Positions 32,045 through 42,422 of a DNA stretch of 64,000 nucleotides are shown one piece after another (position 1 is the first letter of the stretch; each line of letters opens with the position of its first letter). Source of the DNA: Xenorhabdus sp. BG5 (GTDB lineage Bacteria; Pseudomonadota; Gammaproteobacteria; Enterobacterales; Enterobacteriaceae); the NCBI RefSeq assembly GCF_015163665.1, contig NZ_JADEUG010000012.1, forward strand, positions 38,634 to 102,633, in the 5' to 3' direction. The notes beneath the pieces were generated by a model, which worked only from the letters and a program-made list of their open reading frames with translations, was not told where the DNA came from and did not search any database. A program made the translations under genes and the position numbers.

Positions 32045-33415
32045 ATGCGTATTCATATTCTTGGCATTTGCGGTACTTTCATGGGTGGGCTGGCGATCCT
32101 CGCTCGCGCACAGGGGCATGAAGTGACTGGCTCTGATGCCAATGTCTATCCCCCAATGAGCACTTTGCTGGAGAAACAGGGCATTGAGCTGATCCAGGGG
32201 TACGATCCGGCACAGCTTGATCCTGCTCCAGACATGGTGATCATTGGTAATGCCATGACACGTGGCAATCCTTGCGTTGAAGCGGTGCTAGATCGTGGCA
32301 TTCCTTATACTTCTGGCCCGCAGTGGCTGCATGATCATATATTGCCGGAGCGTTGGGTATTGGCAGTCGCAGGAACCCACGGCAAAACAACGACGGCGGG
32401 TATGGTGGCTTGGATCCTAGAAGAGTGTGGCTATAAACCAGGGTTCCTGATCGGTGGCGTGCCAGGAAATTTTGACGTTTCAGCACACATCGGTGAAAGC
32501 CCATTTTTTGTGATTGAAGCGGATGAATACGACAGTGCTTTCTTTGACAAGCGTTCGAAATTTGTCCATTACAGTCCCCGTACACTGGTCATGAACAATC
32601 TTGAGTTTGATCATGCCGACATTTTCGAAAATTTGGGCGCGATTCAAAAACAGTTCCACCATCTCGTCAGGGTTGTGCCAAGTACCGGCAAGATCATTGT
32701 TCCTGATAATGATATTAATTTGAAGCAAGTGCTCTCAATGGGATGCTGGAGTGAATTGGAACAGATCGGAGAAAGTGGTTATTGGCAGGCGAAGAAAATC
32801 AGTCAGGATAGCAGTCACTATCAGGTATTCCATCGGGGTGAGCAGGTTGGGGAAGTGAAGTGGTCATTAGTCGGTGAACACAATATGCATAATGGTTTGA
32901 TCGCAATTGCGGCGGCCCATCATGTGGGCGTTCAACCTGCGGATGCCTGTCAGGCACTAGATAAATTTATTAATGCCCGTCGTCGCCTTGAATTGCGCGG
33001 CGAAGTTAATGGCATCTCGGTGTATGATGATTTTGCCCATCATCCAACGGCTATCTTAGCTACACTGGAGGCGTTGAGAAGTAAAGTGGGCGGCATGGCT
33101 CGCATTCTTGCCGTGCTGGAACCGCGCTCGAATACCATGAAAATGGGCATGGGCAAAAATGATATTGCCTCTTCTTTGGGACGTGCCGATGAGGTTTTTC
33201 TCTATCAACCCACCAATATTCCGTGGCAGGTCATTGAAATTGCTGAACAGTGTATTCAGCCCACTCGCTGGAGTGCTGATATTGATACTTTGGTGAAAAT
33301 GATTGTAGAAACGGCACAGCCCGGTGACCATATTCTGGTGATGAGTAATGGTGGATTTGGAGGCATCCACGAAAAGCTATTGGCGGCATTAACGCAAAAA
33401 GCCAACGTGGTTTAG
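32045..33415 (+). CDS. mpl: UDP-N-acetylmuramate:L-Ala-gamma-D-Glu-meso-DAP ligase Mpl
   Basis: Mpl is the murein-tripeptide recycling ligase that joins recovered tripeptide to UDP-MurNAc. It has the Mur-ligase three-domain order: an N-terminal UDP-binding domain starting MRIHILGICGTFMGGLA, a central ATPase domain with GTHGKTTTAGMVAW near residue 111 and EADEYDSAFFDKRSKF, and a C-terminal domain with DDFAHHPTAI. It is 456 residues, against 457 in E. coli. It is divergent from fbp. Past its stop an 8-bp inverted repeat separates it from the convergent argR gene. Confidence 0.96.
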   Translation: MRIHILGICGTFMGGLAILARAQGHEVTGSDANVYPPMSTLLEKQGIELIQGYDPAQLDPAPDMVIIGNAMTRGNPCVEAVLDRGIPYTSGPQWLHDHILPERWVLAVAGTHGKTTTAGMVAWILEECGYKPGFLIGGVPGNFDVSAHIGESPFFVIEADEYDSAFFDKRSKFVHYSPRTLVMNNLEFDHADIFENLGAIQKQFHHLVRVVPSTGKIIVPDNDINLKQVLSMGCWSELEQIGESGYWQAKKISQDSSHYQVFHRGEQVGEVKWSLVGEHNMHNGLIAIAAAHHVGVQPADACQALDKFINARRRLELRGEVNGISVYDDFAHHPTAILATLEALRSKVGGMARILAVLEPRSNTMKMGMGKNDIASSLGRADEVFLYQPTNIPWQVIEIAEQCIQPTRWSADIDTLVKMIVETAQPGDHILVMSNGGFGGIHEKLLAALTQKANVV

Positions 33416-33435
33416 TCAATATTTTCTTATAATTC

Positions 33436-33480
33436 GGTCTGCCATACGCATATTTTGATTAGATTGTCATACGGCAGACC
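33436..33480. repeat. Inverted repeat between convergent mpl and argR
   Basis: GGTCTGCC (33436-33443) and GGCAGACC (33473-33480) form an 8-bp perfect stem across a 29-base AT-rich loop. There is no clear U-run on either strand, so it is only a possible transcript-end structure. Confidence 0.5.
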
Positions 33481-33488
33481 TGAATAAA

Positions 33489-33962
<474 letters not shown>

Positions 33963-34005
33963 TCACCATCGTTGAATCCGTTATCAGGCGGACATTATGC
34001 GAAAG

Positions 34006-34023
34006 AGTGAATTTTTATTCAAG
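34006..34023. promoter_or_regulatory. ARG box (ArgR operator) upstream of argR
   Basis: AGTGAATTTTTATTCAAG fits the ARG box consensus (TGAAT, four A/T, ATTCA) at every defined position. It lies 47 bases upstream of the argR start on the opposite strand. A second, weaker match directly downstream at about 34027-34044 would give the usual paired arrangement. The rest of the 405-base argR-mdh gap holds the mdh promoter candidate and nothing else that I recognise. Confidence 0.85.
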
Positions 34024-34282
34024 AAAGAGAAGAATAAACCAACATACAGCGCATAGTGAATTAAACAGAGTAAATGTATTGTTAATTAAATGGTGCTGTT
34101 TGGGGATTGTTTGGCCTGAAAGGGAAGAGTAAGGTAATCCGTTAATTGATGAGGAATACGGCTGAAATAATTCTTGAAAAAGTGTCCATTATCTCATTAA
34201 CAGATAAGCATTTTGTTTAGAATAAAACGACTTTGGTGTTCCATCATCAGGCTATTAAGTGGATAATCTGACTGTTAACAGA

Positions 34283-34311
34283 TTGTTTTTAATGCATGGT
34301 GTTTTTAATAC
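34283..34311 (+). promoter_or_regulatory. Candidate sigma-70 promoter of mdh
   Basis: TTGTTT (34283-34288) and TAATAC (34306-34311) are separated by 17 bases. The region overlaps a tandem 16-bp duplication, TTTTTAATGCATGGTG at 34286-34301 and TTTTTAATACATAGTG at 34302-34317, so spacing elements are partly duplicated. Leader length to mdh would be about 46 bases. Confidence 0.5.
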
Positions 34312-34364
34312 ATAGTGTATACAAATAGATCGTATTTACAGTACTTAATTTAAGGAGTATCAGG

Positions 34365-35303
34365 ATGAAAGTTGCAGTTCTCGGTGCAGCCGGTGGTATT
34401 GGTCAGGCACTTGCCCTTCTACTCAAGACCCAGCTTCCTTCAGGTTCAGAACTTTCTTTGTATGACATTGCTCCGGTGACTCCAGGCGTGGCAACCGATC
34501 TGAGCCATATTCCAACGGAAGTCAAAGTCGCTGGTTTTGCTGGTGAAGATGCAACTCCTGCACTGGCAGGTGCAGATGTCGTATTAATTTCTGCGGGTGT
34601 GGCACGTAAACCTGGTATGGATCGTTCCGATTTGTTCAATATCAATGCGGGCATCATTCGTAATCTGGTTCAGCAGGTTGCTAAAACTTGTCCAAAAGCA
34701 TTAATTGGAATCATTACCAACCCAGTCAATACCACTGTAGCGATCGCCGCCGAGGTACTGAAAAAAGAAGGGGTGTACGATAAGAACCGCCTGTTTGGTG
34801 TCACAACCCTGGATATCATTCGTTCCAACACCTTTGTTGCTGAACTGAAAGACAAGAAAGTCGAAGAAATAGAAGTTCCTGTTATTGGTGGGCACTCTGG
34901 TGTGACCATCCTGCCTCTGCTGTCGCAAATACCAGGTGTTAGCTTCACTGATGAAGAAGTTGAAGCATTGACCAAGCGTATCCAAAATGCGGGTACTGAG
35001 GTTGTTGAAGCGAAAGCGGGTGGCGGTTCTGCAACACTGTCTATGGGACAAGCAGCGGCTCGTTTGGGGCTGGCGCTGATCCGTGGCTTGCAAGGCGAAA
35101 GCAATGTTGTTGAGTGCAGCTATGTTGAAGGTGATGGCAAATATGCCCGTTTCTTTGCGCAGCCTGTTCACTTAGGTAAAAATGGTATCGAAGAACGTTT
35201 AGATATTGGCAAGTTGAGTGACTTCGAACAGAAAGCATTGGATAACATGCTGGATGTTTTGAAGAAAGATATTGAATTGGGCGAGAAGTTTATTAACGGC
35301 TAA
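34365..35303 (+). CDS. mdh: Malate dehydrogenase (NAD)
   Basis: Mdh interconverts malate and oxaloacetate with NAD in the TCA cycle. The N-terminal Rossmann fold begins [20 protein letters not shown] with the GAAGGIG dinucleotide loop. Substrate residues lie in [22 protein letters not shown] and [13 protein letters not shown], and the catalytic histidine is in [15 protein letters not shown]. It is 312 residues, the same as E. coli. AAGGAG precedes the ATG. The gene stands alone between a large divergent regulatory region shared with argR and its own terminator. Confidence 0.98.
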   Translation: MKVAVLGAAGGIGQALALLLKTQLPSGSELSLYDIAPVTPGVATDLSHIPTEVKVAGFAGEDATPALAGADVVLISAGVARKPGMDRSDLFNINAGIIRNLVQQVAKTCPKALIGIITNPVNTTVAIAAEVLKKEGVYDKNRLFGVTTLDIIRSNTFVAELKDKKVEEIEVPVIGGHSGVTILPLLSQIPGVSFTDEEVEALTKRIQNAGTEVVEAKAGGGSATLSMGQAAARLGLALIRGLQGESNVVECSYVEGDGKYARFFAQPVHLGKNGIEERLDIGKLSDFEQKALDNMLDVLKKDIELGEKFING

Positions 35304-35358
35304 TTCATTTATTAATGATTTATTAATATACGAATTAAGTTAAATATATTAAATAACT

Positions 35359-35392
35359 AAAACCGCTAGTTAGAAATAACCAGCGGTTTTTC
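35359..35392 (+). terminator. Intrinsic terminator after mdh
   Basis: AAAACCGCT (35359-35367) pairs with AGCGGTTTT (35382-35390), with inner pairing GTT/AAC around AGAAAT. The A and T tracts on the flanks allow use from either side, so it may also serve the convergent sfsB. Confidence 0.88.
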
Positions 35393-35413
35393 TTTCAATA
35401 GTTATATTGATAG

Positions 35414-35680
35414 CTAATTATTTTTTTTCTCTCTAACTTTTCTTTCCAATAGTTCTCCTGTGTGGGGATCGAAATAGCGGCTTGGCCATATTTCAGACGG
35501 ATGTAGTTCTAAGTAATTCGCTATTATCCATTCTCCCTTGGGCCACGGGCGAGAAAGTGTATTCGCCAAAGTAGATGAACTCAGTCCTGCCGCACGAGAA
35601 ACGGCAGCTAACGTCGTTCCTCGTTTACGTAAAGCGGCAATAATATCAGCAGGATGCCAATCCGATTTCATAGAAATCAT
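35414..35680 (-). CDS. sfsB: Ner-like DNA-binding regulator SfsB (Nlp)
   Basis: The 88-residue protein is a Ner-family helix-turn-helix regulator. The family block SDWHPADIIAALRKRGTTLA, the recognition helix region LSSSTLANTLSRPWPKGEW and IWPSRYFDP align closely with E. coli SfsB/Nlp, itself related to the phage Mu Ner repressor. In E. coli SfsB affects maltose gene expression. AAGGAT lies a good distance from the ATG at 35680; a second ATG three codons in is possible. In E. coli it follows ispB directly; here two Mu-repressor-like genes are inserted between them, transcribed away from it. Confidence 0.9.
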   Translation of the reverse strand: MISMKSDWHPADIIAALRKRGTTLAAVSRAAGLSSSTLANTLSRPWPKGEWIIANYLELHPSEIWPSRYFDPHTGELLERKVREKKNN

Positions 35681-35867
35681 TTTTTTAATCCTTTTCTATT
35701 AAATTAGAAGCCACATTAGTGGTATAACTAAAGCGTTAATGTGAAATTAATAACGAACACGAACCTGTTATTAAGAAATTAAAATAACATTATTTTTTCT
35801 AAAAATGTTTCTAATTTTTTCTTAATGACGTCTTTTTTGAACTTGGTTACAAAAATAGAGAAACGTT

Positions 35868-36215
35868 ATGAAAAAAGAGTGGTATACGGCAATGGAGTTG
35901 ACCGGTGTAGGTGAGTTACCTAGATCACCACAAGGAGTTAATGCCAAGGCAAAACGTGAAGAGTGGTTGAGGCAAAAACGGTCAGGTGTCCAGGGAAGGG
36001 CGATTGAATACCATTACTCTTGTTTTCCTAAATCAACGTTAGAAGCTTTGGAGCTTCATGAAACACCGGCGGAATATCAGGTTCAGAAACAAGATCCTTT
36101 ATCTATTTGGGTAAGTGCATTTAATTTACTCACTGAGGAAGAGAAGGAGGTCATTACCGAAGTGATATTACGAGATGGCATAAGAAGTTTTTTGGAAAAA
36201 ATCATAGCTACTTGA
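35868..36215 (+). CDS. Mu c-repressor-like DNA-binding protein 1
   Basis: The 115-residue protein begins MKKEWYTAMELTGVGELPRS and carries a Mu-type DNA-binding winged helix (about residues 1-65), with SPQGVNAKAKREEWLRQKRS and GVQGRAIEYHYSCFP. This pattern is shared by the N-terminal domains of phage Mu c repressor and MuA transposase. The C-terminal half (QDPLSIWVSAFNLLTEEEKE) resembles the helical C-terminal part of the Mu repressor, not a transposase, so I call it repressor-like. AGAGAAACG precedes the ATG. It is divergent from sfsB across 187 bases and followed by a paralogue. DNA targets and function are unknown. Confidence 0.8.
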   Translation: MKKEWYTAMELTGVGELPRSPQGVNAKAKREEWLRQKRSGVQGRAIEYHYSCFPKSTLEALELHETPAEYQVQKQDPLSIWVSAFNLLTEEEKEVITEVILRDGIRSFLEKIIAT

Positions 36216-36290
36216 GGCAGCTTTTGAAAAGCCAGGTGCTTAAAATTTGGCTTTCTCGTCACTGTTCCAGTATCAAGCGAGGAGAAAGAG

Positions 36291-36671
36291 ATGAAAAAAG
36301 AGTGGTATTCTGCAAAAGAACTCATCGGCCTCGCAGGGCTGCCATCGTCTCCCCAAGGAGTCAATCTGATGGCAAGACGCGAGGGCTGGGAACAACGCCG
36401 TAAGCGTGGCGTACAAGGAAAAGCGCTCGAATATAATGTCAACAGTTTGCCCGAAGAAGTCGTGAATGTATTGACGGTCAGTGAAAATTCAGTCGAATAC
36501 TACCGCAATAAGCGACAGGACCCATTTATGATCTGGGTAGAGGCTTATTACCAGTTGAGCAAATCCGAAAGAGAACGCATGGTTAAATTTATTTTGAGAA
36601 AAGGGCTAGCCAGCCTTGTCCAATATGTCGGTATTCATGATATTGATAATAAAGACAGCGCCCTGGATTGA
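36291..36671 (+). CDS. Mu c-repressor-like DNA-binding protein 2
   Basis: This is a 126-residue paralogue of the preceding gene: MKKEWYSAKELIGLAGLPSS, SPQGVNLMARREGWEQRRKR, GVQGKALEYNVNSLP and a C-terminal QDPFMIWVEAYYQLSKSERE. The two proteins share the whole architecture, so a tandem duplication is likely. The Mu-type DNA-binding domain fills about residues 1-65. A strong AGGAG lies six bases before the ATG. The coding end overlaps the 5' arm of a hairpin at 36656. It converges on ispB. Function is unknown beyond predicted DNA binding. Confidence 0.8.
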   Translation: MKKEWYSAKELIGLAGLPSSPQGVNLMARREGWEQRRKRGVQGKALEYNVNSLPEEVVNVLTVSENSVEYYRNKRQDPFMIWVEAYYQLSKSERERMVKFILRKGLASLVQYVGIHDIDNKDSALD

Positions 36672-36687
36672 ATTTTCTGGGGCGCTG
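36656..36687. terminator. Hairpin between the repressor-like gene and ispB
   Basis: CAGCGCCC (36656-36663) pairs with GGGCGCTG (36680-36687) across a 16-base loop that includes the upstream gene's stop codon. Downstream on the plus strand comes ATTCAGTTTTAG, a weak U-tract. It probably serves the two convergent transcripts. Confidence 0.6.
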
Positions 36688-36695
36688 ATTCAGTT

Positions 36696-37667
36696 TTAGG
36701 AAAGTCGCTGTACAGCGACATGGGCCAATCCCTCAAGGGCCGCCTTGTATGGAGAATCTTCCAGTGACTGCAATGCTGAAATGGCCTTATCAGCTTCTTC
36801 TTCTGCCCGCTGACGGGTGTATTTAAGTGAACCACACTGTTTCATCGTTGCCAGGACGGTATTCAACAAATGGCGGCCATTACCTTGCTCAATGGCACTT
36901 CGGATCAAAGCGGATTGTTCCGGTGTTCCGTGGTTCATGGCGTGCAAAAGAGGCAAAGTGGGTTTGCCTTCGTTTAAGTCATCTCCTGTGTTCTTACCAA
37001 GCGTGCTGTTATCTGAGTCATAATCCAACAGATCATCAATTAATTGAAATGCGGTGCCTAAATAACGACCATAATCACGTAGTGCTATTTCTTGCTCAGG
37101 CGTGGCGTTGGCGAGAATGGCGGCTGAATGCGCAGCGACCTCAAACAGGCGAGCGGTTTTACTGTAAATGACTCTCATATAGTCATCTTCTGAAATATTA
37201 GGATCATTGCAGTTCATCAACTGCATAACTTCGCCTTCAGCGATGACATTGGTAGCGTCAGACATCAATTTTAATACGCGCATGGAGTCGAGATCGGTCA
37301 TCATTTGAAATGAGCGCGTATAGATAAAATCGCCCACAAGGACACTGGCGGCATTGCCATAAATGGCGTTGGCAGTCGCCTTACCACGGCGCATATCAGA
37401 CTCATCAACGACATCATCATGCAGCAGTGTTGCCGTGTGGATAAATTCAATCAAAGCAGCAACTTTGATATGTTTTTCGTCTTGGCAATGAAGGGCTTTA
37501 CCTACCAGTACAGCAATCATTGGCCGAATGCGTTTGCCACCACCGCTGATGATGTAGTAACCAAGTTGGTTAATCAGCGCAACGTCAGAATTTAATTGGT
37601 TAAGAATGGTTGCATTAACCGCTGCCATATCATCAGCGGTGAGTTTAAGTATCGATTCTAAATTCAT
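36696..37667 (-). CDS. ispB: Octaprenyl diphosphate synthase IspB
   Basis: IspB makes the C40 side chain of ubiquinone and menaquinone by adding isopentenyl diphosphate units to FPP. The two aspartate-rich motifs that bind magnesium-diphosphate are DDVVDESDMRRG (first) and DDLLDYDSD (second), with GGGKRIRP near residue 43 and the FIHTATLLHD lead-in. It is 323 residues, equal to E. coli. It is divergent from rplU, the conserved enterobacterial arrangement, and essential there. Confidence 0.97.
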   Translation of the reverse strand: MNLESILKLTADDMAAVNATILNQLNSDVALINQLGYYIISGGGKRIRPMIAVLVGKALHCQDEKHIKVAALIEFIHTATLLHDDVVDESDMRRGKATANAIYGNAASVLVGDFIYTRSFQMMTDLDSMRVLKLMSDATNVIAEGEVMQLMNCNDPNISEDDYMRVIYSKTARLFEVAAHSAAILANATPEQEIALRDYGRYLGTAFQLIDDLLDYDSDNSTLGKNTGDDLNEGKPTLPLLHAMNHGTPEQSALIRSAIEQGNGRHLLNTVLATMKQCGSLKYTRQRAEEEADKAISALQSLEDSPYKAALEGLAHVAVQRLS

Positions 37668-37814
37668 GTTTTGGCTTTGGACTCTGATTCAGAGCTGTGC
37701 TCATTAATTAGCATATCAATAGATATCAAGATATATCGATTGTACTTGAAAAACCGTTCAAATAAATGACAATTGAAAAACTCTGTTTTTTTCTCATCTG
37801 TTCTAATTCTGCAC

Positions 37815-37843
37815 TTGTCTTCCAAGTGGTTTTTGCGTAGAAT
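37815..37843 (+). promoter_or_regulatory. Sigma-70 promoter of rplU-rpmA
   Basis: TTGTCT (37815-37820) and TAGAAT (37838-37843) are 17 bases apart, followed by a GC-rich discriminator TCGCGCCC, a hallmark of stringently controlled ribosomal promoters. The leader to rplU would be about 70 bases. Confidence 0.78.
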
Positions 37844-37918
37844 TCGCGCCCTATTGTGAATATTTTATAGCGCGCTCTGGAAAGCATTTTTAGGGGGTGC
37901 GCGGAAAGCGGAGTTTAT

Positions 37919-38227
37919 ATGTACGCAGTTTTCCAAAGTGGTGGTAAACAACACCGAGTAAGCGAAGGCCAAACAATTCGCTTGGAAAAGCTGGACATCG
38001 CAACAGGTGAAACTGTTGAGTTTGACCAGGTGCTGATGGTCGCTAACGGCGAAGATATCAAAATCGGCGCTCCAGTAGTTGAAGGCGTTAAAGTTAAAGC
38101 TGAAGTTGTAGCACACGGTCGTGGCGAGAAAATTAAAATTGTTAAGTTTCGTCGTCGTAAACATAGCCGTAAGCAACAGGGCCACCGTCAGTGGTTCACC
38201 GATGTTAAAATCACTGGCATCGCTTAA
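37919..38227 (+). CDS. rplU: 50S ribosomal protein L21
   Basis: L21 binds 23S rRNA near L20. The frame begins [20 protein letters not shown] and includes the family signature [19 protein letters not shown] near residue 72. It is 102 residues, close to E. coli (103). The ATG at 37919 has a GGAAAGCGGAG-type ribosome binding site. It is followed 20 bases later by rpmA in the same transcript. Confidence 0.98.
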   Translation: MYAVFQSGGKQHRVSEGQTIRLEKLDIATGETVEFDQVLMVANGEDIKIGAPVVEGVKVKAEVVAHGRGEKIKIVKFRRRKHSRKQQGHRQWFTDVKITGIA

Positions 38228-38235
38228 GATTTTAG

Positions 38236-38505
<270 letters not shown>

Positions 38506-38530
38506 GTTTTTTGTATCTTGATCGAATCAG

Positions 38531-38563
38531 AAGCCCTGCAATGTGTGTTGCGGGGCTTTTTAT
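38531..38563 (+). terminator. Intrinsic terminator after rpmA
   Basis: AAGCCCTGCAA (38531-38541) pairs with TTGCGGGGCTT (38548-38558) with one T-G wobble and a six-base loop, followed by a U-run. Confidence 0.9.
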
Positions 38564-38594
38564 TATTTTGGATTACGCCATCTCTGGGTACTAG

Positions 38595-39806
<1,212 letters not shown>

Positions 39807-39827
39807 TCTTCCGTAACCATTTGAATA

Positions 39828-39861
39828 TAAAAAAGGGCGCTGTATTTGGCGCCCTTTTTTT
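39828..39861. terminator. Bidirectional terminator between obgE and dacB
   Basis: AAAAAGGGCGC (39830-39840) and GCGCCCTTTTT (39849-39859) form an 11-bp perfect stem with A and T tracts outside both arms, serving the two convergent genes. Confidence 0.92.
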
Positions 39862-39893
39862 GATCAAGTTCTTCTTACCAAAACTGAGCCAAC

Positions 39894-41354
39894 TCAGTGA
39901 CTTTGATATAACGATTTATATAAATTGTGTTCAAAACGAGATAAAGGAACACGGCGGGTTCGTTGATCTTCTGGAGGAACAGAGTATGCAGAGACAAACT
40001 GGACAAAAGCAATTTGTTGTCCACGGGCAGTAGTCATAAACCCTGCGAGATTATAAACTCCTTGTAATGATCCCGTTTTAGCAAAGACTTTACCATCAAG
40101 TCCCGATTCATGCAGACCAGGCCGATAAGCCAACGTGCCATCATATCCCGCTTTGGGCAACATGGAGATGAAGTCCAGCTCATTATTATGCTGAGCAATA
40201 AATTGCAATATTTCCATCATGGTTGTAGCAGCGATTAAATTGTGGCGTGAAAGGCCAGAGCCATCTACCATGATAGTATTGCCCAAATCAATACCCGCTT
40301 TCTGTTTCAGAATCTGGCGAACAGCATCGGAACCTGCCCGCCATGTCCCAGGAACGTTGAAATAGCGGTGGCCGAGGGTACGAAAGAGAGTATCCGCAAT
40401 CATGTTATCTGATTTTTTCAACATGATTTCGAGCATCTTATTTAATGGCACAGATTGATTTACGGCGAGGATCTTTTCTGGTTGCTTGGGAGCCGACTGG
40501 AGCCGTATATGGCCTTTTAACTCAATACCGGCAATATTCAGTTCATTCTTTAGGAGCTTGCCAGCATAACCAGGCCCATTCTGGATAGCAAAAGCCAATG
40601 GGAGTGGTTCATCGCGTTGTGTCAGGCAACCTGTAAGGGTATATCGATTTAAATCACCTGATGTAACATCAAATTCACAATACTTCGCTTCTGGTGAACC
40701 CTTAGCCAAGGTTTTAACTTCACTCAGTACATTAACAGGATAAAAAGAGGGCACACGGACAAATGCCTGTTCGCCAGGTTGTTCTGCGCTGTAGAGTGAA
40801 ACAGAAAAGCAGTTCTTATCCACGATGGCTGCTGATGGAGGGGCACTGAAACACTGTGTCATATCGTTCCATATCCAGCCTGGCGCTTTATCATGGCTGG
40901 AGAAAATCGAAATATCTATGACAAGATCTCCATCAATCTGTTTTATACCAGATTGTTTTAGAGTTTCGGCCATATTGCGCAGTTGTGAACGTGTCAGCAT
41001 GGGATCACCGACAAAGCGAGCCGTTAGGTTACCTTTTAATACACCCTCTGAAAGATGGGCATCACTTTCCAGCGTTGTGATAAAACGGTAATCCTTACCA
41101 AGCTGCAATAGCGCTGCTAATGCCGTCACAATTTTCTGCGTACTGGCAGGTAAGGCCATTTGTTGCCCGTGATAATCAACTAAGGGATTTTTTGCACCAA
41201 CAGCTTGGGCAATAAATGATAAATTAGTTCCTGTAGGCAAATACTGGGCACTTTTCTCAATATAAGAAATATCAGAAGAGGCATTTGCACTGAAAATACT
41301 CAGACTCAAGCTGAGCATACAAGCTATTCTGCTGGTCATTTTTAAAAGAGCCAT
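39894..41354 (-). CDS. dacB: D-alanyl-D-alanine carboxypeptidase/endopeptidase DacB (PBP4)
   Basis: PBP4 is a class C, low-molecular-weight penicillin-binding protein that trims D-Ala and opens peptide cross-links in the periplasm. A signal peptide ends near SANA (about residue 25). The active-site motifs are all present: SXXK as PASTQK near residue 70, SXN as KKSDNMI near residue 315 and KTG as FAKTGSLQGVYNLAG near residue 430. A large insert domain lies between the first two motifs, as in the family. It is 486 residues (477 in E. coli). It converges on obgE and is divergent from greA. Confidence 0.95.
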   Translation of the reverse strand: MALLKMTSRIACMLSLSLSIFSANASSDISYIEKSAQYLPTGTNLSFIAQAVGAKNPLVDYHGQQMALPASTQKIVTALAALLQLGKDYRFITTLESDAHLSEGVLKGNLTARFVGDPMLTRSQLRNMAETLKQSGIKQIDGDLVIDISIFSSHDKAPGWIWNDMTQCFSAPPSAAIVDKNCFSVSLYSAEQPGEQAFVRVPSFYPVNVLSEVKTLAKGSPEAKYCEFDVTSGDLNRYTLTGCLTQRDEPLPLAFAIQNGPGYAGKLLKNELNIAGIELKGHIRLQSAPKQPEKILAVNQSVPLNKMLEIMLKKSDNMIADTLFRTLGHRYFNVPGTWRAGSDAVRQILKQKAGIDLGNTIMVDGSGLSRHNLIAATTMMEILQFIAQHNNELDFISMLPKAGYDGTLAYRPGLHESGLDGKVFAKTGSLQGVYNLAGFMTTARGQQIAFVQFVSAYSVPPEDQRTRRVPLSRFEHNLYKSLYQSH

Positions 41355-41429
41355 AGATCTCGCGTATGAAGGTAATGTATTCCAGGAATATTTGTATTAA
41401 TCATACTAAGGTATAATTCAAAGGAAAAG

Positions 41430-41534
41430 TATACCAATCTAACTTCAAGATGCGTGTGATTTCTCCCCGCGGAGCGGGGAGAAATCAGGTTTCATAGAGT
41501 GTTGTAAATTGCAACTTGAAGTTTAATGCGTATA
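41430..41534 (+). repeat. 105-bp palindromic repeat, copy C
   Basis: The element has imperfect 24-bp terminal inverted repeats (TATACCAATCTAACTTCAAG at the left, its counterpart ending AATGCGTATA at the right). The centre is a 13-bp perfect hairpin, GATTTCTCCCCGC and its complement around GGA. It lies in the 397-base dacB-greA gap. The remainder of that gap holds no gene that I can support. Confidence 0.88.
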
Positions 41535-41751
41535 AACGATGATCCATCATCAACTCTACGTTAGAATGATAGATTGGCAGGTAATTATGCCTGTGGACTT
41601 CAGATTGTGCTGAATTACACTTCTTTTTATCAAGTATCTGTAAGCTCGCCTGATAAGGTGTGCTCATTGTGCTGTTATTAAAAAATGTGCTGTTATTACA
41701 AAAACCAGGAAGATGTTGTTTGGGCTTAGGATTAATTTAGAGGTTTAATAA

Positions 41752-42228
41752 ATGAAACAAATTCCGATGACGGTACGTGGCGCGGATAAATTGCGCGAAG
41801 AATTAGAACATTTGAAAAATGTACGTCGGCCTCAAATTATTGCCGCAATCGCTGAGGCGCGTGAACACGGTGATTTGAAAGAAAACGCGGAATATCATGC
41901 TGCTCGTGAGCAGCAGGGGTTCTGTGAAGGCCGTATTCAGGAAATTGAGGCTAAACTTTCCAATGCACAGGTGATTGATGTCATGAAGATGACCAACAAT
42001 GGCCGGGTGATTTTTGGGGCAACGGTCACGGTACTGAACTTGGATTCCGATGAAGAGCAAACCTACCGTATCGTCGGTGATGATGAAGCCAATATTAAAG
42101 AAAATCTTCTTTCAGTGAATTCACCGATTGCCCGTGGCCTGATTGGTAAAGAAGTGGATGATGTTGTTGTCATCTCCACGCCTGGCGGTCAAGTGGAATT
42201 CGAAGTTTTGAACGTGGATTATATCTAA
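41752..42228 (+). CDS. greA: Transcript cleavage factor GreA
   Basis: GreA enters the RNA polymerase secondary channel and stimulates cleavage of backtracked transcripts. The N-terminal coiled coil (about residues 1-75) carries the acidic tip residues in [20 protein letters not shown], where D41 and E44 position magnesium. The C-terminal FKBP-like domain includes [17 protein letters not shown]. It is 158 residues, identical to E. coli. TAGAGGT precedes the ATG. It is transcribed away from dacB and has its own terminator. Confidence 0.98.
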   Translation: MKQIPMTVRGADKLREELEHLKNVRRPQIIAAIAEAREHGDLKENAEYHAAREQQGFCEGRIQEIEAKLSNAQVIDVMKMTNNGRVIFGATVTVLNLDSDEEQTYRIVGDDEANIKENLLSVNSPIARGLIGKEVDDVVVISTPGGQVEFEVLNVDYI

Positions 42229-42244
42229 TACACCATGCTCAAAG

Positions 42245-42271
42245 AAAAAAGGCCAGTTTTTGGCCTTTTTT
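42245..42271 (+). terminator. Intrinsic terminator after greA
   Basis: AAAAAGGCCA (42246-42255) pairs with TGGCCTTTTT (42261-42270) around GTTTT, with a U-run on the 3' arm. Confidence 0.93.
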
Positions 42272-42282
42272 ATTAAGGTAAA

Positions 42283-42387
42283 TATACCCATCGTCTTTCA
42301 AGATGCATCTTATATCTCCCCCCTACGCGGGGAGATATAAACAATCACATTGATTTGCAAGCCGCAACTTGAAATTCATTGGGTATA
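42283..42387 (+). repeat. 105-bp palindromic repeat, copy D
   Basis: This is a diverged member of the same family and the same length. The ends read TATACCCATCGTCTTTCAAG at the left and the complement of TATACCCAATGAATTTCAAG at the right. The central stem is ATATCTCCCC with GGGGAGATAT. It sits between the greA terminator and the convergent yhbY gene. Confidence 0.85.
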
Positions 42388-42422
42388 AATTAATATGGCA
42401 CTTTTGTATAAATATGCCGTGA

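Noticed and set aside
35868..36671. Two transposase (MuA) genes
   Set aside because: Only the N-terminal DNA-binding domain and a short helical tail are present; no integrase core with a DDE triad follows. The repressor-like reading fits better.
39821..40033. 70-codon plus-strand frame across the obgE-dacB terminator
   Set aside because: It starts in the terminator and runs antisense to the end of dacB, with no sign of coding selection.
41485..41667. 60-codon minus-strand frame reaching into repeat copy C
   Set aside because: Its C-terminal part is translated from the palindromic repeat itself, and there is no good ribosome binding site. The matching piece near copy A suggests a repeat artefact.
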